Below are positions 44,399 to 53,785 of a DNA stretch of 64,000 nt, one piece after another (within the stretch, counting starts at the first letter, position 1; every line of letters starts with the position of its first letter). The notes under the pieces were generated by a model that worked only from the letters and a program-made list of their open reading frames with translations, did no database searches and was not told where the DNA came from. The DNA comes from Acidisoma cellulosilyticum (lineage in GTDB: Bacteria > Pseudomonadota > Alphaproteobacteria > Acetobacterales > Acetobacteraceae). The position numbers were made by a program, and so were the translations under genes. Location of the stretch: the NCBI RefSeq assembly GCF_020621385.1, contig NZ_JAESVA010000002.1, positions 310,001 to 374,000 on the forward strand, given 5' to 3'.

Positions 44399-45148
44399 TT
44401 GAACGAATTTTTTCAAGCCATCGTGTCGCCGCAAAATCAGGTGAGCGCCGCTGCGCCCTCATCCGACCGGATGGCATCGGCAGCGCAGATTCTCTGCGTG
44501 GCCCTGATTGACAGCCACCAGTTCACGCGGGAATGTTTCATCAGCGCCGCATTCTCGATGCAGCCGCTGATTGCCTTCACGCCTTTCTCATCCGTGGGCG
44601 ATTTCGCCGGCGGCTCAACCCAGTCGATCGATCTGGTCGTTTATGTTCATCACGGTCCGGCCTCGGCTGGGCTTGAGGATGTGACCGCCATCCTTCGCTA
44701 TGTTCCGCCGCGCTGCCTGATTATCATCTCCGACTGGCTGTCCGAAGAAAGCGGGCATCTGCTGCGGGAGTTCGAAGCGCGCTGCGCGGCCGTCGTTCAA
44801 GCCAGGAATTCCAGCCTGCAGAAGACCGTCTCGACGTTTTACCTCATCCATCACGGTCGCCAAGGTCGGAGGGTGCCACAGCAAGACCCGTGGATGCTGC
44901 AGCGCGAAACCCCGCCCATTCGCCCAGCATTTCCCTCTCGATCCGAAATTGCCGATCTGACAAGACGCGAACGTATGGTGCTGGAGCATGTCTGTCAGGG
45001 TCAATCGAATAAGGAGATTGCTGAGGCCCTGGTGATGAGCATCAGCACCGTCAAAGCGCATGTCCGCAATATCATGCAAAAAACCGGCGCAAGTAACCGG
45101 ATACAACTGGCGCTGAACGCGGACCGTCATAACGGTCAGCCGAGCTGA
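44399..45148 (+). CDS. LuxR-type regulator with receiver-like N-terminus, paralogue 2
   Basis: This 249-residue protein is a paralogue of the product of 34475-35221. The N-terminal LCVALIDSHQFTRECF and IDLVVYVHHG and the C-terminal LTRRERMVLEHVCQGQSNKE with MSISTVKAHVRNIMQK match in order and spacing. As in its paralogue, the receiver-like domain lacks an evident phosphoacceptor Asp after VVYVHHG. I chose TTG 44399 because AAGGA is 8 bp upstream and the first codons align with those of the paralogue; ATG 44363 is an alternative giving 12 more residues. A regulatory role in the surface locus is inferred. Confidence 0.8.
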   Translation: MNEFFQAIVSPQNQVSAAAPSSDRMASAAQILCVALIDSHQFTRECFISAAFSMQPLIAFTPFSSVGDFAGGSTQSIDLVVYVHHGPASAGLEDVTAILRYVPPRCLIIISDWLSEESGHLLREFEARCAAVVQARNSSLQKTVSTFYLIHHGRQGRRVPQQDPWMLQRETPPIRPAFPSRSEIADLTRRERMVLEHVCQGQSNKEIAEALVMSISTVKAHVRNIMQKTGASNRIQLALNADRHNGQPS

Positions 45149-45271
45149 CTTGACGAGCCTTTACGTGGTTTGATCCTGGCTTCTGCGCGGACCCTCTCCG
45201 GTTTTGGTCCAGGTTTTGCTTGCCTGTTGCGGATGCTAAAAAAACGCATTGGCATTCCGGCCGACCAAGAC

Positions 45272-46666
45272 ATGGTGCAATGGGCACCGAACCTGATCGG
45301 CCGAACCGGGCCGATCTACCGCGAATTGGCGGCGGCCATTGCCGCTGCCATCCGGGACGGGCGGTTGCTGCCCGGCGACCGCTTACCCACCCAGCGCGTT
45401 CTGGCCCAGAAAATCGGTGTCGACCTTGCGACCGTGACCCGCGGCTATGCCGAAGCGCATCGCCAGGGCCTGGTTTCGGCGACCGTCGGCCGCGGTACCT
45501 TCGTGCGCGCAGATGCGCCTCTTCTGCGACAATTGAGTCGCGGCCATCCGGTCATCGACATGACGATGAACCTGCCGCCTTTGCCGGCAGAGCCCGCCTT
45601 GCACGGCATGCTTCAGGACGGTTTGGCGCGAGTCTTACGCCGGCAGGATATTGCCGCCCTCATGACCTATCATTGGGACACGGGCAGCGCCGAGGACCGA
45701 GAGGCCGGCCTGTCCTGGCTTCTCCCCACGATGGGCCGGATAGACCCGCAGCGTCTATTGCTTTGCCCCGGCGCGCAGAGCGGCATGATCAGCGTCATCA
45801 CCAGCCTGGCGCGCGCGGGGGATATGATCGCGACCGAGCAGATGGCCTATCCCGGCCTAAGGGCGGCGGCCGCTCAGCTTGGTATTACGCTTCTCGGCGT
45901 CGGCATGGATGATGAGGGCATGCTGCCCGAGGAGCTGGACCGCATCTGTCATGAAAGCCGACCGAGGCTGATTTTCTGCACGCCGACCATCCAGAACCCG
46001 ACAACGGCGACCATGTCCATTGCCCGGCGGCAGGCGATCGCCGATATCGCGCGGCTGCATGAATTGCCCATTCTGGAAGACGACGCCTATGGCCTTTTCC
46101 CGACCGAGCCGCTGCCGGCCTTGGCGCAGTTCGCGCCGGAGCTTGTCTTTCATCTCGCGACTTTCGCGAAGACGCTGACCCCCGGACTACGCCTCGCCTA
46201 TCTTGTCGTGCCGACCTTAAGCCATGTCGACCGGCTGACGGCCGCTTTGCGGGCGACAGCGCAAATGGGCTCGGCGCTGATGGCCTCGCTCGTCACGGGA
46301 TGGATCAGAGACGGTGATGCTCAACGCCTGTTCAAGGCGATCCGGCAGGAGACGGCCGCCCGGCAGGAAATGGCCGATACGATCCTTGCCGGTCTGGACG
46401 GGGCGCGTCATCCGCATGGTTTGCATCTTTGGCTCAGGATGCCGCCGCATTGGCATTCTTCCGATTTCACGGCCTATGCCCGGCGGCATGGATTGGCTTT
46501 GGTGGCGGAAGACAGTTTCGCGGTTGATGGCACGACCCATGCCGGCGAGCATGTCCGCATCGCCCTTGGTGCGGCGGCGGATCGCGGTGCGCTCGCACAG
46601 GCCTTGATGGCCATCGAAGCGGCGCTGCGACGCCCCGTGCCGCAAGCCTATACGACCGTTATTTAA
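45272..46666 (+). CDS. MocR-type GntR/aminotransferase-like regulator
   Basis: This is a fusion of a GntR winged helix to a fold-type I PLP domain. In the 464-residue form the wHTH lies at about residues 15-80 (IYRELAAAIAAAIRDGRLLP, LPTQRVLAQKIGVDLATVTR). The aminotransferase-like domain has PLP Lys K300 in FAKTLTPG, and LEDDAYGLF supplies the Asp. MocR regulators sense PLP or an amino compound and bind direct repeats. ATG 45272 gives the usual MVQWAPNL start; ATG 45233 is also in frame. It lies just before the Nit1C cluster and is the prime candidate for its control. Confidence 0.88.
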   Translation: MVQWAPNLIGRTGPIYRELAAAIAAAIRDGRLLPGDRLPTQRVLAQKIGVDLATVTRGYAEAHRQGLVSATVGRGTFVRADAPLLRQLSRGHPVIDMTMNLPPLPAEPALHGMLQDGLARVLRRQDIAALMTYHWDTGSAEDREAGLSWLLPTMGRIDPQRLLLCPGAQSGMISVITSLARAGDMIATEQMAYPGLRAAAAQLGITLLGVGMDDEGMLPEELDRICHESRPRLIFCTPTIQNPTTATMSIARRQAIADIARLHELPILEDDAYGLFPTEPLPALAQFAPELVFHLATFAKTLTPGLRLAYLVVPTLSHVDRLTAALRATAQMGSALMASLVTGWIRDGDAQRLFKAIRQETAARQEMADTILAGLDGARHPHGLHLWLRMPPHWHSSDFTAYARRHGLALVAEDSFAVDGTTHAGEHVRIALGAAADRGALAQALMAIEAALRRPVPQAYTTVI

Positions 46667-46959
46667 CCGTTTCGAGACCTTGATATCACGAACACGTGAA
46701 CAACGCTGCCGCAATTTTAGTCAGCATCTCTGAGTGTGTTTATAAGGCAATTGCTTAATATATGATCTGTTGTGGTTCATAATTAATGCAACTCTTGTCC
46801 AGAGATCATTCAAATGCGGAAAATTGTCTGTACTCCTCATAAAATTGTCTGGGCTTGTCTGGCTTTTTTGCCCCACAATTGCCCTTCATTGTCGCGTTGC
46901 GGCGAAATTTTTCCGCGTGCTTATCTCCCCTCCGGAAACGGTGTCAGAGGAGACAAGAC
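46667..46959. promoter_or_regulatory. Promoter region of the Nit1C cluster
   Basis: About 290 bp, AT-rich, between the MocR gene and the cluster. AAAATTGTCTG occurs at 46820-46830 and again at 46841-46851, exactly 21 bp apart, and TTGTCTG recurs at 46855-46861, 10 bp further. Spacing in whole helical turns on the same strand is what a MocR dimer would need. A hairpin-forming GCGGCGAAATTTTTCCGC lies near 46910. The strong ribosome site CAGAGGAGACAAG precedes ATG 46960. Confidence 0.7.
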
Positions 46960-47442
46960 ATGCCGGTTGTCGAGAAGCCCAAGAATGAAATCGGTGATCA
47001 TCTCGTCGATTTCGAAGAGAAAGTCTTTGAAGATGTAAAGGCCGAGCCCGGGCAAAAGGCTTTGGTCACCTTCCATACGGTGGCGTTTGAGGGGTCAATC
47101 GGCCTCGTCAACCTGCTGCAGGCAACAAGGTTGCAGCGTAAAGGGTATGAAACCTCGGTTCTGCTCTATGGCCCTGGCGTCACCCTCGGCGTCATGCGCG
47201 GCTTTCCCCGCCTGGGTGACGAAGCTTTCCCCGGCCATCAGAACTTCAACAACCAGATCAAGAAGTTCATGGCCGAGGGCGGCAAGGTCTATGCCTGCCG
47301 CTTCGCGCTGCAGGCGCTATACGGCCATGGCGAAGGCGCGCTGATCGAAGGTATCCGCCCCATTAGCCCGCTGGATGTGCTGGACTGCGTGCTGCTGCAC
47401 AAGCGGGACAATGCCGTCGTCATCGATACCTGGACATTGTGA
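46960..47442 (+). CDS. MSMEG_0572/Sll0783 family protein
   Basis: The 160-residue protein matches the MSMEG_0572/Sll0783 family, the first member of Nit1 clusters. It has [36 protein letters not shown] and [15 protein letters not shown], a DsrE-like alpha/beta pattern. In Synechocystis, Sll0783 is tied to nitrogen starvation and polyhydroxybutyrate accumulation; its biochemical role is unresolved. ATG 46960 follows GAGGAGACAAG. The nitrilase gene begins 22 bp after its stop. Confidence 0.9.
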   Translation: MPVVEKPKNEIGDHLVDFEEKVFEDVKAEPGQKALVTFHTVAFEGSIGLVNLLQATRLQRKGYETSVLLYGPGVTLGVMRGFPRLGDEAFPGHQNFNNQIKKFMAEGGKVYACRFALQALYGHGEGALIEGIRPISPLDVLDCVLLHKRDNAVVIDTWTL

Positions 47443-47464
47443 TCAAGGTATAGGGATCAACGCC

Positions 47465-48529
47465 ATGCCGCGCATCATCCGCGCTGCCGCCGCCCAACTG
47501 GCCCCAGTATTGGACAATGCAGACGGCACCGTCGAAAAGGTGCTGAATGCCATCGCGGATGCGGCGCGGCAGGGCGTGCAGTTCATCGTCTTTCCGGAAA
47601 CGATTATTCCGTACTACCCTTATTTCTCCTTCGTGCAGCCGCCGGTGCTGATGGGCCGCGAGCATATGCGGCTCTATGACAATGCCCCGACGGTGCCGGG
47701 TCCGGTGACGGAGGCTGTGGCCGCCGCCGCACGACAGCATGGCGTCGTGGTGGTCCTGGGCGTGAATGAACGCGACCACGGTACCTTATATAATGCGCAG
47801 CTGATTTTCGATGCCGACGGCAGCATGGTTCTGAAGCGCCGCAAGATCACGCCGACCTTTCATGAACGTATGATCTGGGGCCAGGGCGATGGGTCGGGTC
47901 TGCGCGCCGCGCAAACCGCCGTCGGTCGCGTCGGTGCGCTGGCCTGCTGGGAACATTACAACCCCCTCGCCCGCTACGCCCTGATGGCCGATCATGAGGA
48001 AATTCATGCGAGCCAATTCCCGGGCTCGATGGTCGGGCCCATTTTTGCCGATCAGATCGAAGTGACGATCCGCCATCATGCGCTGGAAAGCGGCTGTTTC
48101 GTCGTCAACGCGACGGGCTGGCTGACGGATGAGCAGATCAAAAGCATCACGCCCGATGCCGGTTTGCAGCGGGCTCTGCGCGACGGTTGCAATACCGCCA
48201 TCATCTCCCCCGAAGGCGTCCATCTCGCGCCGGCCCTGCGAGAAGGCGAAGGCCTGGTCATCGCCGATCTGGATATGACCCTCATCACCAAGCGCAAGCG
48301 CATGATGGATAGTGTCGGGCATTACGCGCGGCCCGAGCTTCTGCACCTCGTGCTGCGCGACGCGCCGGCCAATCCTATCGCGCGTGCAAGCGACGATTCC
48401 TTATCCTCTGCCGATTCATGGAGCAGCACCGATGCAGAACAGCCTTTCGGAACTCCGTCCCCCCTCTCTCCCGCCGTCGAACCGTCACCTGATTACCGAT
48501 CTGCAATCACTCGGGCTGCGGCTGGCTGA
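47465..48529 (+). CDS. Nit1-type nitrilase (Nit1C cluster)
   Basis: The 354-residue protein is a carbon-nitrogen hydrolase with the catalytic triad E45 ([10 protein letters not shown]), K127 ([10 protein letters not shown]) and C161 ([12 protein letters not shown]). The [11 protein letters not shown] loop and the ASQFPGSM segment are typical of Nit1/Sll0784 nitrilases. In Pseudomonas fluorescens NCIMB 11764 a homologous cluster is linked to growth on cyanide as a nitrogen source. Its last 98 bp overlap the radical SAM gene, in another frame; the C-terminal tail rich in Ser/Pro may be a result of that overlap. Confidence 0.93.
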   Translation: MPRIIRAAAAQLAPVLDNADGTVEKVLNAIADAARQGVQFIVFPETIIPYYPYFSFVQPPVLMGREHMRLYDNAPTVPGPVTEAVAAAARQHGVVVVLGVNERDHGTLYNAQLIFDADGSMVLKRRKITPTFHERMIWGQGDGSGLRAAQTAVGRVGALACWEHYNPLARYALMADHEEIHASQFPGSMVGPIFADQIEVTIRHHALESGCFVVNATGWLTDEQIKSITPDAGLQRALRDGCNTAIISPEGVHLAPALREGEGLVIADLDMTLITKRKRMMDSVGHYARPELLHLVLRDAPANPIARASDDSLSSADSWSSTDAEQPFGTPSPLSPAVEPSPDYRSAITRAAAG

Positions 48530-49562
48530 TCCGGACGCGGGTGCGGCTGGCAGGCGCGGCGGCGCGGGACCTTCCGACCACAAGGCGATCACGCTCGGCG
48601 GGCAGACGGTGATGGTGCCGATCTATACCGGTCAGGCAGCGTCCTCACCTTTCGAGGCTGGTCTGCCGGATGATCTGGGGCGGCGCATCCTGCTGCGGGA
48701 CGGTGCGCCGGTCGGGCGTATCACCTTTCCCCGGCCGCCACGCTTCTATGGCATGCAGACGCCGGAAGGGATTCCCTATTGGAAGATCGCGGTTCTGCAC
48801 GGCGCGGATGTGCTGGCGACGACCGTGATGCAGACCTGTATTCGCTATACCGACCGGCGCACCGCCTGCCAGTTTTGCGCCATCGGCCAGTCGCTGGACG
48901 CCGGTCGCACCATCGCCCATAAGACGCCAGCGCAACTGGCGGAGGTCGCGCGCGCCGCTGTCATGCTCGACGGTGTCAAGCATATGGTGATGACGACCGG
49001 CACGCCGAATGTCATCGACCGTGGCGCCGGCCTGCTGTGCGACAGCGCCCTTGCCATCAAGGCTGCCGTCGATCTGCCCATCCAGGGCCAGTGCGAGCCG
49101 CCGCGCGACCATGCCTGGTTCGGCCGCATGCGTGAATCCGGCATCGATACTTTGGGCATGCATCTGGAAGCCGCGACCCAGGCCGTGCGCGCCCGCATCA
49201 TGCCGGGCAAAGCGACCGTCACGGTCGATCGGTATAAGGAGGCTTTCGCGGAAGCCGTGCCGGTCTTCGGGCGCGGTCAGGTCAGCACCTATATTCTGGC
49301 CGGTCTGGGCGATACGGCCGCCGAGATCCTGGCTCTGTGCGAAACGCTTGTGGCGATGGGCGTCTATCCCTTTGTCGTGCCCTTCATCCCCATCACCGGC
49401 ACACCTTTGCAAAACCACGCGCCGCCGCCACCGGAGTTCATGCATAGCGTCCTGGCGCCACTCGGCCGCATGCTGACGGAAGCCGGGTTGCGCGCCACAA
49501 ACGTGAAGGCCGGCTGCGCCAAATGCAGCGCCTGTTCCTCCATCGCCAGCTACGGGGGCTGA
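48432..49562 (+). CDS. MSMEG_0568 family radical SAM protein
   Basis: The 376-residue product has a radical SAM barrel whose cluster motif is C136-x9-C146-x2-C149 ([16 protein letters not shown]) in place of the classical Cx3Cx2C. Supporting segments are [21 protein letters not shown] and TLGMHLEA. A second triad C362-x2-C365-x2-C368 ([10 protein letters not shown]) closes the protein and may bind an extra cluster. It would generate a 5'-deoxyadenosyl radical to modify an unknown substrate in the Nit1 pathway. ATG 48432 lies inside the nitrilase 3' end; the upstream frame is shadow. Confidence 0.9.
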   Translation: MQNSLSELRPPSLPPSNRHLITDLQSLGLRLADPDAGAAGRRGGAGPSDHKAITLGGQTVMVPIYTGQAASSPFEAGLPDDLGRRILLRDGAPVGRITFPRPPRFYGMQTPEGIPYWKIAVLHGADVLATTVMQTCIRYTDRRTACQFCAIGQSLDAGRTIAHKTPAQLAEVARAAVMLDGVKHMVMTTGTPNVIDRGAGLLCDSALAIKAAVDLPIQGQCEPPRDHAWFGRMRESGIDTLGMHLEAATQAVRARIMPGKATVTVDRYKEAFAEAVPVFGRGQVSTYILAGLGDTAAEILALCETLVAMGVYPFVVPFIPITGTPLQNHAPPPPEFMHSVLAPLGRMLTEAGLRATNVKAGCAKCSACSSIASYGG

Positions 49563-50110
49563 TGCGCATGTTCGACGGTCCCATCCCCCTCTTCATGCCC
49601 GGCGAATACCGCTTCACGCTGGCCTTGGACCCCTGGCAGATCGCGGCGCATCACGCCTTGCGCCGGCAAGTCTTCTGCACCGAGCAGCAGATCTTCAAAG
49701 ATGACGATCGGGACGCGACCGATGATGTCGCGACCCATATCATCGCCTATAGCTGCATTGCGGGCGCGCCGGATGAGATTGTCGGCACGGTGCGTATTCA
49801 TCAGCCCGAGCCCGGCCTGTGGTGGGGTTCTCGGCTCGCCGTCGCCGAAGAGCATCGCCGCCTTGGCCGGCTGGGGGCGGAGCTTATCCGGCTTGCAGTC
49901 TGCACCGCCCATGCGCGCGGTTGCCATACCTTCCTGGCCCATGTGCAAGCGCAGAACTTCTCCTTCTTCAGGCGCCTGCATTGGGATGGGCTGGAAAGCG
50001 TGATGCTGCATGGCCGACCGCACCACGTCATGCGGGCACAGCTGAACCATTACCCGCCGCATGGCCGCCCGGTCACTCATCTGCTGCGCCCTGTGAAGCA
50101 GGCCGCGTGA
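49562..50110 (+). CDS. MSMEG_0567 family GNAT N-acetyltransferase
   Basis: The 182-residue product is a GNAT-fold acyltransferase of the Nit1-cluster type. The N-terminal FTLALDPWQIAAHHALRRQVF, IVGTVRIHQPEPG strand and WGSRLAVAEEHRRLGRLGAELI (acetyl-CoA pyrophosphate loop with RRLGRLG) are clear. A His-rich C-terminus follows (GRPHHVMRAQLNHYPPHG). ATG 49562 overlaps the radical SAM stop by one base (TGATG), and its own stop overlaps the AIR-synthase-like start in the same way, so the genes are translated in sequence. The acyl acceptor is unknown. Confidence 0.9.
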   Translation: MRMFDGPIPLFMPGEYRFTLALDPWQIAAHHALRRQVFCTEQQIFKDDDRDATDDVATHIIAYSCIAGAPDEIVGTVRIHQPEPGLWWGSRLAVAEEHRRLGRLGAELIRLAVCTAHARGCHTFLAHVQAQNFSFFRRLHWDGLESVMLHGRPHHVMRAQLNHYPPHGRPVTHLLRPVKQAA

Positions 50111-51069
50111 TGCTGACGCAATCCCTGGCCCAATCGCTCCGCAATCTGCGGGGGCTGGCCCATAAGACCGATATCGCGGCTGTCGCGCGGCATCTGGGCA
50201 AGGCGCCGGAGGGCATTCGCCTCGGCGATGATTGTGCTGCCATCCCGGACGGTGACGGCTTTTTGCTCCTCGCGATCGAGGGTTTCGTGCCTGACTTTCT
50301 GAAGGCAGAGCCCTGGTTCGCCGGCTGGTGCGGTGTCATGGTCAATGCCAGCGATATTGCGGCCATGGGCGGCCGACCCATCGCCGTGGTCGATGCGCTA
50401 TGGAGCGCCGGTAATGCCGAGGCCGAGCCGGTGCTGGCCGGGTTGAAGGCAGCGGCGGATGCCTATCGCATCCCCGTCATCGGCGGCCATACCAATGCGC
50501 GCGCAAGCTCGGCCCAGCTCGCGGTCGCGATCCTCGGTCGCGCGACGAAGCTGCTGACCAGTTTTGACGCAAAGCCCGGTGAGGTCATCCTGGCCGCGAT
50601 CGATCTGCGCGGCGCCTATCATGACCCCTTACCCTATTGGGACGCGGCGACGCGCGGCGCCGACGCCGAGCGCTTGCGTGGCGATCTTGATACCCTTGCG
50701 CAGATCGCCGAAAGCGGGTTGAGCAAGGCGGCCAAGGATATCAGCATGGCCGGGCTAGTCGGCACGGCGCTGATGCTGGCCGAATGCTCTGGCATCGGCA
50801 TGCTGATCGATCCTCTCGCCGTCCCCCGGCCCGAAGGGGTCGCGCTGGATCGCTGGCTGAGCAGTTTCCCGAGTTTCGGCTTTATTCTCACCGCCACAGC
50901 AGACAAGGTTCCCGGCGTCATCGCGGCCTTCGCGGGTCGTGGCATCGCTTGCGCCGCGATCGGGCAATGCACGCCCGGCACAAAGCTTGATCTGCTGAAT
51001 GCGGACGGCACGACAGAGACTTTCTGGGACCTGGCGGACGCGCCCTTGATCGGCTGTGCGCCGATATGA
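50110..51069 (+). CDS. Sll0787 family AIR synthase-like protein
   Basis: The 319-residue protein belongs to the PurM/AIR-synthase superfamily, whose members bind ATP and phosphorylate amides or acids (PurM, PurL, ThiL, SelD, HypE). It shows the N-terminal RLGDDCAAI Asp-rich motif, VNASDIAAMGGRPIAV typical of PurM-like domain 1, GGHTNARA and a C-terminal domain with DISMAGLVGTALMLAECSG. The family role in Nit1 clusters is unproven; an ATP-dependent activation step is a reasonable inference. TGATG coupling joins it to the GNAT gene, and ATGA coupling joins it to the glycosyltransferase. Confidence 0.9.
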   Translation: MLTQSLAQSLRNLRGLAHKTDIAAVARHLGKAPEGIRLGDDCAAIPDGDGFLLLAIEGFVPDFLKAEPWFAGWCGVMVNASDIAAMGGRPIAVVDALWSAGNAEAEPVLAGLKAAADAYRIPVIGGHTNARASSAQLAVAILGRATKLLTSFDAKPGEVILAAIDLRGAYHDPLPYWDAATRGADAERLRGDLDTLAQIAESGLSKAAKDISMAGLVGTALMLAECSGIGMLIDPLAVPRPEGVALDRWLSSFPSFGFILTATADKVPGVIAAFAGRGIACAAIGQCTPGTKLDLLNADGTTETFWDLADAPLIGCAPI

Positions 51070-52202
51070 CCCGGCGCATCGCCATCCTTACCCATTCCAC
51101 CAATCCGCGCGGCGGCGTGGTCCATGCCATGCAATTGGCCGAGGCGCTTTGCCGGCAGGGCGAGGACGCAACACTCATCGCGCCCGCCCTGCCCGGTCAG
51201 CGCTTCTTTCGCGCGCCGCATTGCGAAACCCTGCTGATTCCCGCGGCGCCTGCCCAGACCACGGTCGCGATGGTGGAGACCCGCATCGGGGAAATTGCGG
51301 CCGCGATGCGCGGTCAGCGCTTTGACATCTATCACGCGCAGGACCCGATCAGCGCCAATGCGCTCGCCAATCTTCGAGCCGATGGCGCCATTCCGGGCTT
51401 TATCCGCACGGTGCATCATTTGGATGATTTCGCCGATGCGCGTCTGGCGCGTTGGCAGGACCGTGGCTGGCAGGCGGCGGCGATGCTGCTGACGGTCAGC
51501 CGGTTGTGGCAGGAAAAGCTTTCCCGCCTGTCAGGCCGTCATGTGCATCAGACCAGCAATGGTGTGGACCATCGGCGCTTCACGCCGCAGGGCGACCAAG
51601 GCGGTCAGGCATTGGGACTTCCCGACGGAAAATTCTTCCTCAGCCTGGGCGGGATCGAGCACCGCAAGAATACGCTCGGCGTGCTGCACGCCTTTCTGGA
51701 ACTGCATGCCACGCGCCCGGATGTGCGGCTTGTCATTGCCGGTGGCGCGTCGCTCCTCGATCACAGCTTTGCACACGGCGCCTTCGCGACCGTGTTGCGA
51801 GACGCGACACCGGAAGCGCGAGCGGCGGTGCGGGTTCTGGGCGTCATCGATGACAGCGCCATGCCGGCCCTCTATCGCGCTGCCCATGCGCTGGTCGCCC
51901 CCGCCTTCATGGAAGGGTTCGGGCTTTGCCCGCTGGAGGCGATGGCCTGCGGCACGCCCGCCATCGTCTCGGCCATTCGTCCCTTCACCGATCATATGGC
52001 GTATGATGAAGCGCTATTCGTCGATCCGCATGACCCGTCATCCATCGCCCAGGCCATGGCGCGGTCTTTGGACGAGGCCGAACATCGCCGCTTGTCGCAA
52101 CTGGGACCACAGACGGCCGCGCGTTTCAGCTGGGATCGTGTCGCCGAAGATCATCGCTGCCTTTATGAGGTTTTTGCCGAGGAGCACCTCTCCCATGCCT
52201 GA
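51066..52202 (+). CDS. MSMEG_0565 family glycosyltransferase
   Basis: This 378-residue GT4 (GT-B fold) protein starts with the nucleotide-sugar strand RRIAILTHSTNPRGGVVHAM. It continues with the KNTLGVLHAFLEL segment, and the donor-site motif EGFGLCPLEAMACGTPAIVS holds the EX7E pattern. It is the member found in extended Nit1 clusters. The start overlaps the AIR-synthase-like stop (ATGA), and its 3' end overlaps the next small gene by 8 bp. A sugar-conjugated intermediate or product of the pathway is suggested, but none is known to me. Confidence 0.9.
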   Translation: MTRRIAILTHSTNPRGGVVHAMQLAEALCRQGEDATLIAPALPGQRFFRAPHCETLLIPAAPAQTTVAMVETRIGEIAAAMRGQRFDIYHAQDPISANALANLRADGAIPGFIRTVHHLDDFADARLARWQDRGWQAAAMLLTVSRLWQEKLSRLSGRHVHQTSNGVDHRRFTPQGDQGGQALGLPDGKFFLSLGGIEHRKNTLGVLHAFLELHATRPDVRLVIAGGASLLDHSFAHGAFATVLRDATPEARAAVRVLGVIDDSAMPALYRAAHALVAPAFMEGFGLCPLEAMACGTPAIVSAIRPFTDHMAYDEALFVDPHDPSSIAQAMARSLDEAEHRRLSQLGPQTAARFSWDRVAEDHRCLYEVFAEEHLSHA

Positions 52203-52488
52203 AATGGAATTCTCCCTGCGCTGGCCGGATGGCAGCGAAAGCCGCTGCTATTCGCCGTCCCTGGTCGTCGAGGATCATCTGACCGTCGGCGAAACCTATC
52301 CGGTTCCTGACCTTGTCGCCCGCAGCCGCGCCGCCATGACCGAAGCCAGCCGCCGCGTCGCCGTCAAATTCGGTTTTCCCTGCAGCCGCGCCATGGCGAC
52401 GCTGTCGACCATCGAGCAGCGCGCCGCACAATGGCAGGCCGAGCCTGCCGCGGCAGTCACTGTCCTTTCCTTTCATCGCCTGACGTGA
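52195..52488 (+). CDS. MSMEG_0570 family small protein
   Basis: The 97-residue protein matches the MSMEG_0570 family, linked to nitrogen-starvation clusters. It begins with MEFSLRWPDGSESRCYSPS, followed by DHLTVGETYPVPDLVARSRAAM and a helical C-terminal half with CSRAMATLSTIEQRA. It may be a carrier or accessory factor. The start lies within the glycosyltransferase 3' end, and the flavoprotein gene follows 13 bp later. Confidence 0.88.
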   Translation: MPEMEFSLRWPDGSESRCYSPSLVVEDHLTVGETYPVPDLVARSRAAMTEASRRVAVKFGFPCSRAMATLSTIEQRAAQWQAEPAAAVTVLSFHRLT

Positions 52489-52501
52489 TGGATCAACAAT
52501 C

Positions 52502-53785
52502 ATGAATGCGCTTTCCCGCCTGTCTTCAGGCTCTGATCTGCCGCCCCATGTCTCCGTCGCCATTATCGGCGGCGGCCAGGCCGGGCTTTCCATGAGCTGG
52601 CATCTGCATCAAGCCGATATCGACCATGTCGTGTTGGAGCGGCACAGCGCCGGGCATAGCTGGCGGCATGAACGCTGGGATACCTTCTGTCTCGTCACCC
52701 CAAATTGGCAATGCCAGCTGCCGGGCTATCCCTATGCCGGGTCGGACCCGGACGGGTTCATGCTGCGCGATGAGATCGTCCGCTATATCGAAGGCTTCGT
52801 GGCCTCCTTCCCTGTGCCTCTGCATCAGGGCGTTTCCGTCCGCCGTCTGTCGCAAAACGGAGACGGCTATCTGTTGCAGACGGATCACGGCACCATGACC
52901 GCCGATCAGGTTGTAGTCGCGACCGGCGGCTATCATGACCCGGTGCGGCCGGACTGGTCCTACGCGATCGACCCGGCGATCACGCAGATCCATTCGCAGG
53001 AATATCTGAGGCCAGCGCAATTGCCGGAAGGTGCGACACTCGTTATCGGTAGCGGGCAATCCGGCTGTCAGATCGCCGAGGATCTGCATATCGCTGGCCG
53101 CGCAGTTCATCTTTGCCTGGGCGACGCACCGCGCGTCGCGCGTCGCTATCGCGGCCGCGATGTCGTCGCATGGCTGGACAGCATGGGCTATTACGACATG
53201 CCGGTGGATGCGCATCCGCTGAAGGAAGGCGTGCGCGACAATACCAATCACTATGTCACCGGGCGCGACGGCGGGCGGGATATCGATCTGCGCCAGCGTG
53301 CGCTGGAAGGCATGCTGCTGTATGGCCGTGCGGAAGGTCATGAGGCGGGTCGACTGGTCATCCGCCCCGGTCTGGCGGGCCTGCTGGATTCGGCCGACGC
53401 GACCTCCGAAAGCATCAAGACCAGCATCGATCGTTTCATCGACAAAGCGGGTGTCGAGGCACCGGCCGAGGCCCGCTATACGCCGGTCTGGACCCCGCAG
53501 ACGGATGTCTTGTCATTGGATCTGAAGGCCGCCGGCATTACCAGCATCGTCTGGTGCATCGGCTTCCGCTCCAACTTCCGGTGGGTGGATGTGCCGGTCT
53601 TCGACGGTCGCGGCATGCCGGGCCATAGACGTGGCGTCTCGACAACGCCGGGCCTTTATTTCCTCGGCCTGCCCTGGCTGCACACCTGGGGGTCAGGCCG
53701 CTTCTCGGGTGTCGCGCGGGACGCGGGTTTTCTGGCGGAGCGCATCGCGGAGCACGCGAGCGCGTCGGTCAGCGTCGATGCCTGA
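52502..53785 (+). CDS. MSMEG_0569 family flavin-dependent oxidoreductase
   Basis: The 427-residue protein is a class B-type flavin monooxygenase relative. It has an FAD-binding GGGQAGLSMSWHLHQ (GxGxxG variant) at the N-terminus, a second dinucleotide site VIGSGQSGCQIAEDL for NAD(P)H, and WRHERWDTFCLVTPNW near the FAD. The MSMEG_0569 family belongs to the extended Nit1 cluster and may oxidise an intermediate. The last 8 bp overlap the acyl-CoA synthetase start at 53778, giving translational coupling. Confidence 0.9.
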   Translation: MNALSRLSSGSDLPPHVSVAIIGGGQAGLSMSWHLHQADIDHVVLERHSAGHSWRHERWDTFCLVTPNWQCQLPGYPYAGSDPDGFMLRDEIVRYIEGFVASFPVPLHQGVSVRRLSQNGDGYLLQTDHGTMTADQVVVATGGYHDPVRPDWSYAIDPAITQIHSQEYLRPAQLPEGATLVIGSGQSGCQIAEDLHIAGRAVHLCLGDAPRVARRYRGRDVVAWLDSMGYYDMPVDAHPLKEGVRDNTNHYVTGRDGGRDIDLRQRALEGMLLYGRAEGHEAGRLVIRPGLAGLLDSADATSESIKTSIDRFIDKAGVEAPAEARYTPVWTPQTDVLSLDLKAAGITSIVWCIGFRSNFRWVDVPVFDGRGMPGHRRGVSTTPGLYFLGLPWLHTWGSGRFSGVARDAGFLAERIAEHASASVSVDA

